DNA of 34,753 nt, from the NCBI GenBank assembly GCA_035362115.1, contig DAOSDD010000014.1:1-34753 (forward strand). The letters are read 5' to 3'. Positions within the stretch are counted from its first letter, which is position 1. Each line of letters opens with the position of its first letter. Below the pieces are notes generated by a model. That model made no database searches. It had not been told where the DNA came from and was given only the letters and a program-made list of their open reading frames with translations. Made by a program: the position numbers and the translations under genes. Positions 22,476-31,519 of this stretch are shown one piece after another. Origin of the DNA: DUMC01 sp035362115. GTDB lineage: Bacteria > Bacillota > Clostridia > Acetivibrionales > DUMC01.

Positions 22476-24458
22476 TAATTTCCCATCTTCTACAGTTATT
22501 ATTTTCCATACCCCTCCTGCTTTTTTAAGAGTGGCAACAAGAGAATAAACTAGTGGTTCTTTATTTGGGTCTAATGCCATACTCTGAGTGTAGTGTATTT
22601 TGGAATTACTTCCTTGTAACTCCTCTTTTAACACTTTTTCCACCTTTACATTTTTAAATATTTCAGTCGCTTCGGCAAAAGCAGAAAATACTTCAAGGGT
22701 TATTTCAGCCTTGCTTATTTTGAACCCCATGAACATTTGAGATTCGCTTTGAAAATTATCATCAAACAAATCATAGGCTTTTTCGTATTTACCCTCACTA
22801 ACATAAGCATAAAAACTCTTTATCACTTTGACAGCCTCACTATTTATCTGACTTTGACTGTCATTGCCGGTATTGTTGCCATTGCTGGTACCATTACTGT
22901 TATTAACGTCGGAATCGGTACTGCCGCTGGTACCAGTACCATTGCCAGTACCAGTACCAGTGCCGGAACCACTATCACTACCATTACCATTACCATTACC
23001 AGTGCCTGTATCACTGACATTGCCGCTGGTGCTTCCAGTTCCACTGCCAGTGCTGCTCCCAGTACCAGTTCCGGTACTGCCATTCTCACCAGTGTTGGTG
23101 CTGCCATTCGTACCAGTACTGGTACTACCGTTTGTACTATTGTCGGTACCAGTGCCGGTGCCGCCGGTTCTGTCGGTTCCGTTAGTTCCGTTGGTTCCGT
23201 TGGTTCCGTTGCCAGTGCTGCTACTGGTGCCGGAACCATTACTGCTGCTCCCACCGGTTCCATCTCTACTTACCGATTCTACTGTGCCATTCTGTGAGTT
23301 TTCAGCTGGCTTGGTCTGAGATGTTTCAGCAGGCTTGGAAGCAGTGCTTTGGGAATATTTCTCTTCAGGATAAGTTAACTGGTTTTTCAAAACATTATAA
23401 GTTATTTCATAACTCTGCTCATCTTTTACGGGATTCATATCCTTATCAGGAATATAAGAATATTCCCGGAGTTTTAAATCCTCCTCAGATTTCCACCTGA
23501 CTATATAGTAAGAGTAATTTTTACCCTTTTCGTCAGAACGATTACGTCCAATCAACTGTCCATCTTTTGTCCTGTTATCAACAACAAGGCCTTCATCATC
23601 TGAGCTGTTAAAAATATGAACGAAAGAGTTATTTCCATTAATATCCTTTAAATAACTTATAACTATATATTCCTTATCAGGTGAAAAGACAGGAGAATTA
23701 AGACTATTTCCCTTCCATTGATAAAGAGGCCTGATACTCCCGTCCTTCAATGATAGTGCATAAAGATTATAAGCTGATTCTTCCGGCTTTAAATCTTTCT
23801 TTATACAAAAGTACACTTTAGCATATTTGGTGTTCAATATAGCCCCGGAAATGCTGAAAGGATTTGATTTTTCAGTGTCGGATGTTCCTGTATTATCCCC
23901 TGAAGTTCCGCTGACTCCTGAAGTTACACTGCCTCCTAAGTTTCCGCTGCCAGCTGAAGTTTCTTTATCCATAATATCCTTCAGTCCAGGGATATCATCC
24001 TCTTTATACAACCTGGAACGGCTTATTCCATTAAGGTAATAATCTGCCTCTATAAAAGGCTTCTTATTATTATCAAAATACAAATATATTTCTACATCAT
24101 ATTCCGGAGAGTTGTTTTCGATAGCTATTTTGTATCCATTTTCAGTTATACTGCCATCAATTGTGCTATCATCAATTATATTATTATCTGATGTACTATC
24201 ATCAGTCATACTTCCATCAACAGTTTCTTCCTGTTGGTCGAAAGCTTCTTCAGTATCAATTCCATCTCCTGCCTTTGCCTTACTATTCCTTCCTGAATCA
24301 GAAGATGTAGTATGAAAACCGCCGGGAGGGATTACCCCCGTAGCAAACAATGTAGTAATAACTAAACCGGCTATTACTAAAACAGATATTAATAGTTTGA
24401 AATATTTTTTATTGCTGTTAACACGCCTTTTATTCATAATAAAATGCTTTTTACTCAT
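22467..24458 (-). CDS. Anchored extracytoplasmic protein with beta-propeller-like region, Gly/Thr linker and NTF2-like C-terminus
   Basis: A 663-residue protein. Residues 20-42 are a membrane anchor. An acidic Ser/Asp/Ile-rich segment follows (about 55-105), then a region of about 250 residues with strand-turn patterns like TolB/WD-type repeats (SPVFSPDKEYIVISYL; YNLYALSLKDGSIRPLY). Residues 385-535 are almost only Gly, Thr, Ser, Asn and Asp, from degenerate DNA repeats (22861-23280). The last 120 residues look like an NTF2/DUF4878-like domain (VIKSFYAYVSEGKYEKAYDLF ... GVWKIITVEDGKL with its typical final tryptophan strand). The function is unknown; a cell-surface sensing or binding role is plausible. 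ATG at 24458 follows GGGGAGG. It converges on the ABC operon with a nine-base overlap. Confidence 0.8.
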   Translation of the reverse strand: MSKKHFIMNKRRVNSNKKYFKLLISVLVIAGLVITTLFATGVIPPGGFHTTSSDSGRNSKAKAGDGIDTEEAFDQQEETVDGSMTDDSTSDNNIIDDSTIDGSITENGYKIAIENNSPEYDVEIYLYFDNNKKPFIEADYYLNGISRSRLYKEDDIPGLKDIMDKETSAGSGNLGGSVTSGVSGTSGDNTGTSDTEKSNPFSISGAILNTKYAKVYFCIKKDLKPEESAYNLYALSLKDGSIRPLYQWKGNSLNSPVFSPDKEYIVISYLKDINGNNSFVHIFNSSDDEGLVVDNRTKDGQLIGRNRSDEKGKNYSYYIVRWKSEEDLKLREYSYIPDKDMNPVKDEQSYEITYNVLKNQLTYPEEKYSQSTASKPAETSQTKPAENSQNGTVESVSRDGTGGSSSNGSGTSSSTGNGTNGTNGTNGTDRTGGTGTGTDNSTNGSTSTGTNGSTNTGENGSTGTGTGSSTGSGTGSTSGNVSDTGTGNGNGNGSDSGSGTGTGTGNGTGTSGSTDSDVNNSNGTSNGNNTGNDSQSQINSEAVKVIKSFYAYVSEGKYEKAYDLFDDNFQSESQMFMGFKISKAEITLEVFSAFAEATEIFKNVKVEKVLKEELQGSNSKIHYTQSMALDPNKEPLVYSLVATLKKAGGVWKIITVEDGKLSK

Positions 24459-24529
24459 GCAATTATTAAACCTCCCCGGGGATTTTAATAAATTAAAGTT
24501 TTTCCATGAAGTCGAAAAATATTCGTATT

Positions 24530-25645
24530 TTACTTCAAATTCTCAGGATTTAGGCACTGAAGTTCTTCAGGCACAAAAAGTCCATCCTTCCTTATGAGGA
24601 TATCATCAAACCAGATTTCTCCTCCGCCATATTCAGGCCTTTGAATAAATACCAGATCCCAGTGTATGGCTGATTTATTATTATTATTGCATTCATCGTA
24701 AGCATTTCCAGGAGTAAAATGTATGCTCCCGCTGATTTTTTCATCAAAAAGAGTATCTTTCATTGGTTTCATAATATATGGATTTAATCCTATTGAAAAT
24801 TCCCCGATATATCTTGCACCTTCATCAGTATCCAATACTTTATTTAATCTTTCTGAGTCATTAGCTTCAGCTTTTATTATTTTTCCATCTTTAAACTGGA
24901 AATGTATGTTTTCAAAGGTAAACCCCTGATACAATGCAGGTGTATTGTATGTTATTTCACCATTAACAGAATCTCTTACCGGAGCTGTAAATACTTCTCC
25001 ATCCGGTATGTTCATTTTCCCATCACACTTTATGGCAGGCAGTCCCTTAATTGAAAAACTTAAATCAGTGCCTTTCCCTGTGATTCTAACTTTATCTGCC
25101 TTTTCCATGAACTTAACCAGACTATCCATTGCTTTGGACATCTTAGGATAATCGAGGGTACATACATCAAAATAAAAATCCTCAAAATACTCGGTAGCCA
25201 TACCTGCCAATTGTGCCATGGCGTTATTGGGGTATCTCAGCACACACCATCTTGTATGCTTAACTCTAAGTTCAGAGTGCAATGGCTTTGAATAATGCTC
25301 CATATATATTTTCATTTTATCTGCAGGCACCGCACCCATTTCACTTACATTTTCAGGAGCCCGTATACCTATATAAGCTTTCATATCCTTCATTCTTGCT
25401 ATTTCATAAGAAGCAGTTCTATCTATCTGTTCAATAGTACAGTTCTCCAAAAGCACACGGTTTGTCTCAGTGTTTTTAAGGGTAATAAAAGGTACTCCTC
25501 CTGCCTCATAAGTGGCTTTTATCAATTCTCTGGCAAGTTCATCCCCTTCTCCCGTGGTTTCTATAAGAATATTTTCCCCAGGCTTAATATCAACTGAATA
25601 ATTTATCAGCATCTTTGCTAATTTTTCCATACGTGGGTCTTTCAT
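24530..25645 (-). CDS. Thermophilic-type M29 aminopeptidase
   Basis: A 371-residue metallo-aminopeptidase of family M29 (AmpS/AmpT/PepS), the usual length for the family. It removes N-terminal residues from peptides in the cytoplasm. The expected metal-ligand segments are all visible: the Glu in DGEVFTAPV, the Glu in IGEFSIGLNP, the His and Tyr in SIHFTPGNAYDE, and the His/Asp pair in AIHWDLV. ATG at 25645 lies behind AAGGAGG; the longer frame would overlap the pepF stop. The gene starts 31 bases after pepF and is probably co-transcribed, so the pair forms a peptide-degradation unit. Confidence 0.93.
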   Translation of the reverse strand: MKDPRMEKLAKMLINYSVDIKPGENILIETTGEGDELARELIKATYEAGGVPFITLKNTETNRVLLENCTIEQIDRTASYEIARMKDMKAYIGIRAPENVSEMGAVPADKMKIYMEHYSKPLHSELRVKHTRWCVLRYPNNAMAQLAGMATEYFEDFYFDVCTLDYPKMSKAMDSLVKFMEKADKVRITGKGTDLSFSIKGLPAIKCDGKMNIPDGEVFTAPVRDSVNGEITYNTPALYQGFTFENIHFQFKDGKIIKAEANDSERLNKVLDTDEGARYIGEFSIGLNPYIMKPMKDTLFDEKISGSIHFTPGNAYDECNNNNKSAIHWDLVFIQRPEYGGGEIWFDDILIRKDGLFVPEELQCLNPENLK

Positions 25646-25676
25646 GTAAATCACATCCTCCTTAAATTTTATAAAA

Positions 25677-27461
25677 TTAAAGCATCTTTTCAAATTCACA
25701 AAGCAATGATTCAAATTTCTTCATAGCATCTTCAATAGGTGCCGGCACGGTTAAATCAACCCCTGCCTTTTTAAGCAATTCGAGGGGGTAATCTGAACCG
25801 CCGCTGCTCAAGAACTTAATATAGCGGTCTACAGCACTTTTGCCTTCCTCAAGGATCTGTTTTGATAAGGATGCAGCAGCGGAAAATCCTGTAGCATATT
25901 TGTACACATAGAAGCTGGTATAGAAATGGGGAATCCTTGCCCACTCAATAGCTATTTCATCATCAATTTCTACATTGCTTCCAAAATATTTCTCATTGAG
26001 GCTGCGGTAAATATCACACAAGCTTTGAGCTGTCAAAGCTTCACCCTCTGCCACTTTATTATGTGCCACCTTTTCAAATTCAGCAAACATGGTCTGTCTG
26101 AATAAAGTTGTTCGGAAATCCTCCAGATAACTATTAATGAGATAGGTCTTCTCTTCTTTATTTTTTGAATGTGAAATCATGTAGTCCATAAGCAGGAATT
26201 CGTTCATAATGGAGGCTACTTCAGCAACAAAAATTTTATATTCAGAGTATATATAAGGTTGTGTTTTATTGGTATAAAATGTATGCATTGCATGTCCCAT
26301 CTCATGAGCAATGGTAAACGCGTCTTTTATTGTCCCCTGGTAATTAAGCAAAACATAAGGATGTGTAAGGAAAGATCCCCATGAATATGCTCCGCTTGTT
26401 TTCCCTTCATTTTCGTATACATCAATCCATCCTGAATTAAAAGCCTCCTTAATATGGCTTGAATACTCCTGACCTAAAGGTTCAAGTCCCTTTTCAACAA
26501 GAGCATAACCCTCTTCATATGGCATATTGCTCATAGGTTCTTTAACCAAAGGTACATAAACATCATACATACAGAGCTTATCGAGGCCAAGAGTTTTCTT
26601 TCTTAATCCCATATATCCATGTAAAAGATGTAGGTTATCATTAACTGTCTTTATAAGATTATCATAAACCTGGGATGGTACATTGTCTTCACTAAGAGAC
26701 GCTTCCAGACTTGAATTATATTTTCTTGCGCTTGCAAAAAAACGGTCTTTTCGAATATTGTTTGAAAGAGATGAAGCAAAGGTGTTCCGAAAGCTTTTAT
26801 ACACTCCATAAAGTCCTTCATAAGCATCTTTACGCACTCTTCTATCAGTACTTTCCAGACATTTTATATAATTGCCCTTGGTTAATTCCACCTCTTTCTC
26901 ATTTTCATCTTTAATAAAAGGGAATCTGATATCCGCATTATTGAGCATGGTAAAAATATCAGCGGGTGCTTGTGCTATTTCCGATACCAGTGCAAGAATC
27001 TCTTCTTCCTTTTGAGTTAATATATGATCTTTTTCCCTTAAAATGTCGCGGATGAAATGTGAGTAAATCTTAAGCTCATTATTTTCATCAATAAAACCTT
27101 TCAGTATGTCTTTGCCAAGACCAGTGATTTCCGGTTCGATATATGAAATTGCTCCGGATAATTCAGTCAGCAAAGCAAATGCTCTATCATTTAAAGCCTG
27201 ATATTTGGAATTTGAATTATCCTCATCCCTTCTCATCCTTGCATATGCATAAAGCTTTTCTGATATAGACAAAATATTATCCCTTAATTTAAGGCACTCT
27301 AACAGCTTCCCTGATGATTCTCCAAGAGTCCCGTTTAACTTTGCTATATCAGGAATCATTTTCTTAACCTTATCAAAGTCCGATTCCCATACCTCATCGC
27401 TGGAATATATGTCTTCCAGTTTCCATTTATATTTGTTATCTATTTCACTTCTTACAAGCAT
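25677..27461 (-). CDS. pepF: Oligoendopeptidase F (M3 family)
   Basis: A 594-residue zinc peptidase that cuts oligopeptides of roughly 7-17 residues in the cytoplasm. The catalytic HEMGH lies at residues 386-390, with the downstream glutamate helix (FVAEVASIMNEFLLMDYM) and the family's C-terminal ATGFSAAASLSKQIL segment. The N-terminal DNKYKWKLEDIYSSDEVWE is typical of PepF. ATG at 27461 has GGAAAGGAG about five bases upstream; the reading frame extends 44 codons further, but that part shows no family sequence. It is followed by the M29 aminopeptidase gene, which would finish digestion of its products. Confidence 0.95.
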   Translation of the reverse strand: MLVRSEIDNKYKWKLEDIYSSDEVWESDFDKVKKMIPDIAKLNGTLGESSGKLLECLKLRDNILSISEKLYAYARMRRDEDNSNSKYQALNDRAFALLTELSGAISYIEPEITGLGKDILKGFIDENNELKIYSHFIRDILREKDHILTQKEEEILALVSEIAQAPADIFTMLNNADIRFPFIKDENEKEVELTKGNYIKCLESTDRRVRKDAYEGLYGVYKSFRNTFASSLSNNIRKDRFFASARKYNSSLEASLSEDNVPSQVYDNLIKTVNDNLHLLHGYMGLRKKTLGLDKLCMYDVYVPLVKEPMSNMPYEEGYALVEKGLEPLGQEYSSHIKEAFNSGWIDVYENEGKTSGAYSWGSFLTHPYVLLNYQGTIKDAFTIAHEMGHAMHTFYTNKTQPYIYSEYKIFVAEVASIMNEFLLMDYMISHSKNKEEKTYLINSYLEDFRTTLFRQTMFAEFEKVAHNKVAEGEALTAQSLCDIYRSLNEKYFGSNVEIDDEIAIEWARIPHFYTSFYVYKYATGFSAAASLSKQILEEGKSAVDRYIKFLSSGGSDYPLELLKKAGVDLTVPAPIEDAMKKFESLLCEFEKML

Positions 27462-27817
27462 ATTACTCCTTTCCGTTGTACCTATCACCACCCTAATTCT
27501 ATCGAATTGCACCGAATATGCACCGAATGCGACAAGACAACTTGTGCTCAGTTTTTCCATATTTGCATATTTGTATGTACCTATATGCACCATTATTATA
27601 TATTATTATAGTGTATATTGTTATATTGTTATATTGTTATACAATAATGTGCCTGATATAATACAGTACAGCATTTATATTTTGATTTTAACATAAATTT
27701 TGCCACAATGCTAAATCATTAATTTATTTATAACACAAAATGGCCCTACATACATAGTAAAAGGAGAAAGCTAATAATGATAGCTTCTTTGCGTCTTTTT
27801 TTGGTAACTTTTTTGAG
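27462..27817. other. Intergenic region pepF / tRNA-Arg
   Basis: About 355 bases. It has AT-rich simple repeats (ttgttata three times near 27617-27642) and a weak hairpin AAGCTA/TAGCTT near 27768-27782 followed some bases later by a T-run. No gene is supported; a 63-codon minus-strand frame at 27724-27915 covers the tRNA promoter and is not called. Confidence 0.5.
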
Positions 27818-27846
27818 TTGACAAATTTGAACTTTAATTTTATAAT
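27818..27846 (+). promoter_or_regulatory. Perfect consensus promoter of tRNA-Arg
   Basis: TTGACA (27818-27823), exactly 17 bases, TATAAT (27841-27846). It lies 92 bases before the tRNA, so the primary transcript should carry a leader of about 85 bases that must be removed by RNase P. Confidence 0.85.
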
Positions 27847-27938
27847 ATTGGTGTTAAGGTTTCTCCCTCTTTTGCCGGGTGCACTGAAAAGAGCCTTATT
27901 GACTAAGTTATGCAACGGTTGGTCAACACAAAAAATAT

Positions 27939-28015
27939 GTTTCCGTAGCTCAGAAGGATAGAGCGTTCGCCTCCTAAGCGAAAGGCCGTGGGTTCGACTC
28001 CCGCCGGGAACACCA
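27939..28015 (+). tRNA. tRNA-Arg (anticodon CCT)
   Basis: A 77-base tRNA with an encoded CCA. Acceptor GTTTCCG/CGGGAAC (one G-U pair), D-arm GCTC/GAGC, anticodon stem TTCGC/GCGAA with loop CTCCTAA (anticodon CCT, reads AGG), T-arm GTGGG/CCCGC with loop TTCGACT. It is preceded by a perfect promoter and followed by a terminator, so it is a single-tRNA transcription unit. Confidence 0.97.
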
Positions 28016-28025
28016 TATGAAAAGT

Positions 28026-28060
28026 AAAATCCTAGTGTTTTTTAAACCCTGGGATTTTTT
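28026..28060 (+). terminator. Terminator of tRNA-Arg
   Basis: AAAATCCTAG (28026-28035) pairs with CTGGGATTTT (28049-28058, one G-U pair), and the T-run continues to 28060. Confidence 0.8.
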
Positions 28061-28283
28061 AATGTGCAGCAAATATTCCACCGTTATTATATCAAATATA
28101 CAGATTAACTTAAATTTAATTTTAATTTTTTGGCATAAACTTGCAAGTATATAGCCTTTGTCAAACTTATACTATCGTTGAAATAACTCCCAGTAGAACA
28201 TGTTGTGATTATTAATAATTTTTGTAGATAACAGCTTCTGATTGTTATATAATATTGTTATACATTGGTGTTACATAATTAGG
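28061..28283. other. Intergenic region tRNA-Arg / histidine kinase
   Basis: About 220 AT-rich bases between the tRNA terminator and the presumed kinase promoter, with no gene or clear structure. Confidence 0.45.
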
Positions 28284-28311
28284 TTGACATATGAGTTATG
28301 AAATTTAATGT
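28284..28311 (+). promoter_or_regulatory. Possible promoter of the histidine kinase gene
   Basis: A perfect TTGACA (28284-28289), 16 bases, then TAATGT (28306-28311), a weak -10 about 30 bases before the GTG start. Use of this site is inference. Confidence 0.38.
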
Positions 28312-28340
28312 TTATCTTTTAATTAGGGAGGAGCTCCACT

Positions 28341-30980
28341 GTGGCAATAAACTTAATAGATTTAGTAAATCTGATCTTCAACAGCAGAGATTTTATAATT
28401 GCCTTATTTATATTCCTTCTGTATACATATTTATTTTTCATAGATAGAAAAAAGTATATAATTGTATGGTTAACAGGCTGGGGTGCAATTTTACTGCTAT
28501 CAATTCTTTGTGCTTTAAAATCACAGGATATCGGCCTAATTATCACTGCTATCTTAACTGATCCACTGCTGCTTAATTTATTGCTTCTCTTTGGAGTCTT
28601 TATTCTTCTTAACGGAACCTATTTATTTTTTGGGTATAAGTTGCCGATTATATGGATATTAGTAACAAGTTTAACTTCCGCATATTTGGTTATTGTCCGT
28701 TTTTCGTATCCTGGTTCGTATTCTGTTTTAAATTTACCATACCGCATCATAGCTGATTTATTAACACTTTGGATTGGCATTTTGTTTTTAAGGAACAGCG
28801 AAATTGAAAAAGTAAGTAAATACATAACCGGCAGCTCATATATCTTACTTGGCATCATCAAACTATGTTTGCCTTATATAGGTCAATACCCCATATATAA
28901 AACATTGAGTTCTATTTTTTATAATCTGTTGTATATTTTTATTGCACTGGGAACTTTCCTGATTTTTTTTGAAAAGGTAAAAGGAGATTCTAATATAACA
29001 GAAAGGAAATTCCTAGGTGCCTTTGAAACTTCAGCTATTGGAATAGCCATTGTTTCTAAAAGTGGAAAGTTTATCGAAGTAAATAAGGCTTTGTGCAATA
29101 TAACGGGATATGCAGAAGAGGAATTAATGTCCAAAACCTTCCAGGATATAACCTATCACGAAGACATTAATATAGGTCTTGAATACCTCAGTCAAGTAAT
29201 GTCAGGTGAAATTTGCTCATTTCAGATAGAAAAAAGATATATTCATAAGGATAGACATACAATATGGTCTCTTTTGAATGTATCGTTAATTAAGAACAAT
29301 AGTGGACAGCCCTTGTATTTAGTTTCACAAATACTTGATATATCTGATCGGAAAAGCACTGAAGAGCTGCTGAAAAAAAGCGAAGAACGATATAAGCTTT
29401 TATTGGAATCAATTCCTGATATTGTTGCTGTCCTGGACCATAATTCAAGATATACCATGGTAAACAATGCCGTATTAAGACTTGTTAACAAAAAATCCAG
29501 AGAGGATTTACTTGGGCATAAAATAACGGATATTTTACCGGGATTCGAAGAAACACCATACTATAAAGCATATAAAAGGGTTATGGAAACTCAAAATCCT
29601 GTTACTATTATTGATAAATACAGATATCCACAGCAAGAGGGCCGCAGTACCTGGTACGAAGTTCACAGCTTCCCTGTGCCTGAAGGAGTTATGTTTATAT
29701 CATCGGATATTACAGGGAGAATGAGGGCAATAGAAATGCTTCGTGATTCACAAGATTTTATTTATGCAGTTTTAAATACAGTAGATGCTCTTGTTCTTGC
29801 TGCAGACCCATATGGACGTATTATCACTTTTAACCATGCTTGTGAAAAGATATCCGGCTATAAGCTTAATGAAGTGAAAAATAAATATATATGGGACATA
29901 CTTATAACTCCTGAGGAAATTGAAAAGGTCAAATCACTTTTTTTTAACATAAAACCAGGGGAAACTCAAGTGAAATTAGAAAATTTCTGGATAGCTAAAG
30001 ATGGAAACCGCCGCTTAATATCATGGTCAAACACTTCTCTTTTAGACAAAAACGGATCTATTAAGCATGTTATTGCTACAGGGATAGATATTACAGAGCA
30101 AAAAAAGGCAGAAAGGCTGGAAGCGGAAATTAAGGAAAAGACAACATTATTAATCCAAACTCTTGAGTTGGACAGGTTAAGAACAGAGTTCTTTGCTAAC
30201 TTGTCCCATGAGTTCAGAACACCATTAAATATTATACTTGGTTCAACACAATTACTATTTATGTACCTTGAAAATGAATCAGCAGGAATAAATGCAAATA
30301 AATTCTCGAGCAAATTGAAATACATCAAGCAAAATTGCTATAGGCTGTTAAGGCTCGTGAATAATTTAATTGACGCTACCAAAATAGATGCCGGATATCT
30401 TGAACTAAACCCTTTAAACTGCAATATTGTAAATATCGTTGAAGAAATTGCCTTATCCGTGGCAGAGTATATAAAAAGTAAAAATTTGAACTTAACATTT
30501 AACACAAATATAGAGAAAAAAATAATAGCCTGTGACCTTGATGCTATTGAAAGGATACTGCTTAACCTCCTTGCCAATGCTGTAAAATTTACTACTTCAG
30601 GTGGAAGTATTTACATGTACTTATTCGTTGAGGAAAATTATGTGTCTATTACGGTGCAGGATACCGGTGTAGGAATACCGGAAGACAAACTCGGACAGAT
30701 ATTTGAACGCTTCAGGCAAGTAGATAAAACACTTACTAGATCCCACGAGGGAAGTGGAATAGGATTATCGCTTGTCAAATCTCTTGTTGAAATGCATGGA
30801 GGTACTATATCTGTAGAAAGCGAATATCTCAAGGGAGCTAAATTTACAATTCAGCTCCCTGCAAGGCTTATAGAATCTAATGACGGTACACCATATGGCT
30901 ATAATAATCATAACAATAATAATATTGAAGGAAGTTTTATCGAAAGAATGAATATTGAGTTTTCAGATATTTACTTTTGA
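28341..30980 (+). CDS. Membrane-bound PAS-PAS-PAS hybrid-less sensor histidine kinase, orphan
   Basis: An 879-residue kinase. Residues 1-205 hold about six or seven membrane segments without a recognised sensor family. Three PAS domains follow (roughly 215-330, 345-460 and 465-590), with typical ends such as DISDRK and GIDITEQKKAE. The HisKA box SHEFRTPLNIIL has its phosphorylated histidine near residue 623. The HATPase domain has N box NLLANAVKFT, G1 DTGVGIP, F box FERFRQ and G2 GSGIGLSLV. No response regulator gene is adjacent and no receiver domain is fused. In Clostridia, orphan PAS kinases of this type often feed Spo0A, so a role in sporulation entry is possible (inference). GTG at 28341 lies eight bases after AGGGAGGAG. 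Confidence 0.92.
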   Translation: MAINLIDLVNLIFNSRDFIIALFIFLLYTYLFFIDRKKYIIVWLTGWGAILLLSILCALKSQDIGLIITAILTDPLLLNLLLLFGVFILLNGTYLFFGYKLPIIWILVTSLTSAYLVIVRFSYPGSYSVLNLPYRIIADLLTLWIGILFLRNSEIEKVSKYITGSSYILLGIIKLCLPYIGQYPIYKTLSSIFYNLLYIFIALGTFLIFFEKVKGDSNITERKFLGAFETSAIGIAIVSKSGKFIEVNKALCNITGYAEEELMSKTFQDITYHEDINIGLEYLSQVMSGEICSFQIEKRYIHKDRHTIWSLLNVSLIKNNSGQPLYLVSQILDISDRKSTEELLKKSEERYKLLLESIPDIVAVLDHNSRYTMVNNAVLRLVNKKSREDLLGHKITDILPGFEETPYYKAYKRVMETQNPVTIIDKYRYPQQEGRSTWYEVHSFPVPEGVMFISSDITGRMRAIEMLRDSQDFIYAVLNTVDALVLAADPYGRIITFNHACEKISGYKLNEVKNKYIWDILITPEEIEKVKSLFFNIKPGETQVKLENFWIAKDGNRRLISWSNTSLLDKNGSIKHVIATGIDITEQKKAERLEAEIKEKTTLLIQTLELDRLRTEFFANLSHEFRTPLNIILGSTQLLFMYLENESAGINANKFSSKLKYIKQNCYRLLRLVNNLIDATKIDAGYLELNPLNCNIVNIVEEIALSVAEYIKSKNLNLTFNTNIEKKIIACDLDAIERILLNLLANAVKFTTSGGSIYMYLFVEENYVSITVQDTGVGIPEDKLGQIFERFRQVDKTLTRSHEGSGIGLSLVKSLVEMHGGTISVESEYLKGAKFTIQLPARLIESNDGTPYGYNNHNNNNIEGSFIERMNIEFSDIYF

Positions 30981-31069
30981 TTCTAATAAATTTATGATTG
31001 TTATTAATTTGTGAATCTTATTAATTTAATATTTTGGTTAGCTTATTATTCCGATTTGCGGAACCAGTA

Positions 31070-31348
31070 TTAATATATAGTTTTTAAAACGTAGAATATT
31101 AGCACTGCCTGCACCAGAAATATTAAAGGTATACCAAGCATGAATTTAAGGTGCCTGGTTTTATGTCTAAATATTATAAAACCAAGGTACACTCCCGGAC
31201 ACCCTCCGAAAATTGAAATCAGGAAAAAGTACTTTTCGGGAATTCTCCACATCTTTTTTCGTGCTCTATGCTTATCTGCTGCTGCGGCTACAAAACCAAG
31301 CAAATTGATTATTAACATAATAATAATTATTATTATACTTTCTCTCAC
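31070..31348 (-). CDS. DUF1294 family small membrane protein
   Basis: A 92-residue integral membrane protein. It has three predicted membrane segments (residues 5-23, 40-60 and 70-90) and the DUF1294 pattern: N-terminal LLGFVAAAADKHRARKKMWR, then RIPEKYFFLISIFGGCPGVYLG with the Gly-Gly turn, and FRHKTRHLKFMLGIPLI. Its function is unknown. It starts at GTG (31348), about seven bases after AAGGAG. It stands alone between the kinase and rubrerythrin genes. Confidence 0.88.
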   Translation of the reverse strand: MRESIIIIIIMLIINLLGFVAAAADKHRARKKMWRIPEKYFFLISIFGGCPGVYLGFIIFRHKTRHLKFMLGIPLIFLVQAVLIFYVLKTIY

Positions 31349-31460
31349 TCACATACTCCTTATCAGTAGCTTCACGTTTCTTTATACAGCTTTTATTATA
31401 CCCTATACAATTAATAATCACAATATGTTTTAGAACATTTGTTTGCATTGTTAAAAATAT

Positions 31461-31502
31461 AAAAAAGCCCTCACACAGCTGTATTACCAACTGTCAAGAG
31501 CT
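31461..31502 (-). terminator. Terminator of the rubrerythrin gene
   Basis: On minus, AGCTCTTGACAG (31502-31491) pairs with CTGTGTGAGGGCT (31478-31466) with one bulge and a few G-U pairs, followed by six T. Confidence 0.8.
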
Positions 31503-31519
31503 GTATTTTATTGATACTA

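Noticed and set aside
22737..23319. Long open frames on plus and in a second minus frame across the Gly/Thr linker
   Set aside because: They are made of the same repeats read in other frames, give monotonous Val/Pro/Thr/Ala sequence, lack ribosome binding sites, and lie opposite a well-supported gene.
27724..27915. A 63-codon minus-strand frame before tRNA-Arg
   Set aside because: It covers the perfect tRNA promoter and leader, and has no good ribosome binding site.
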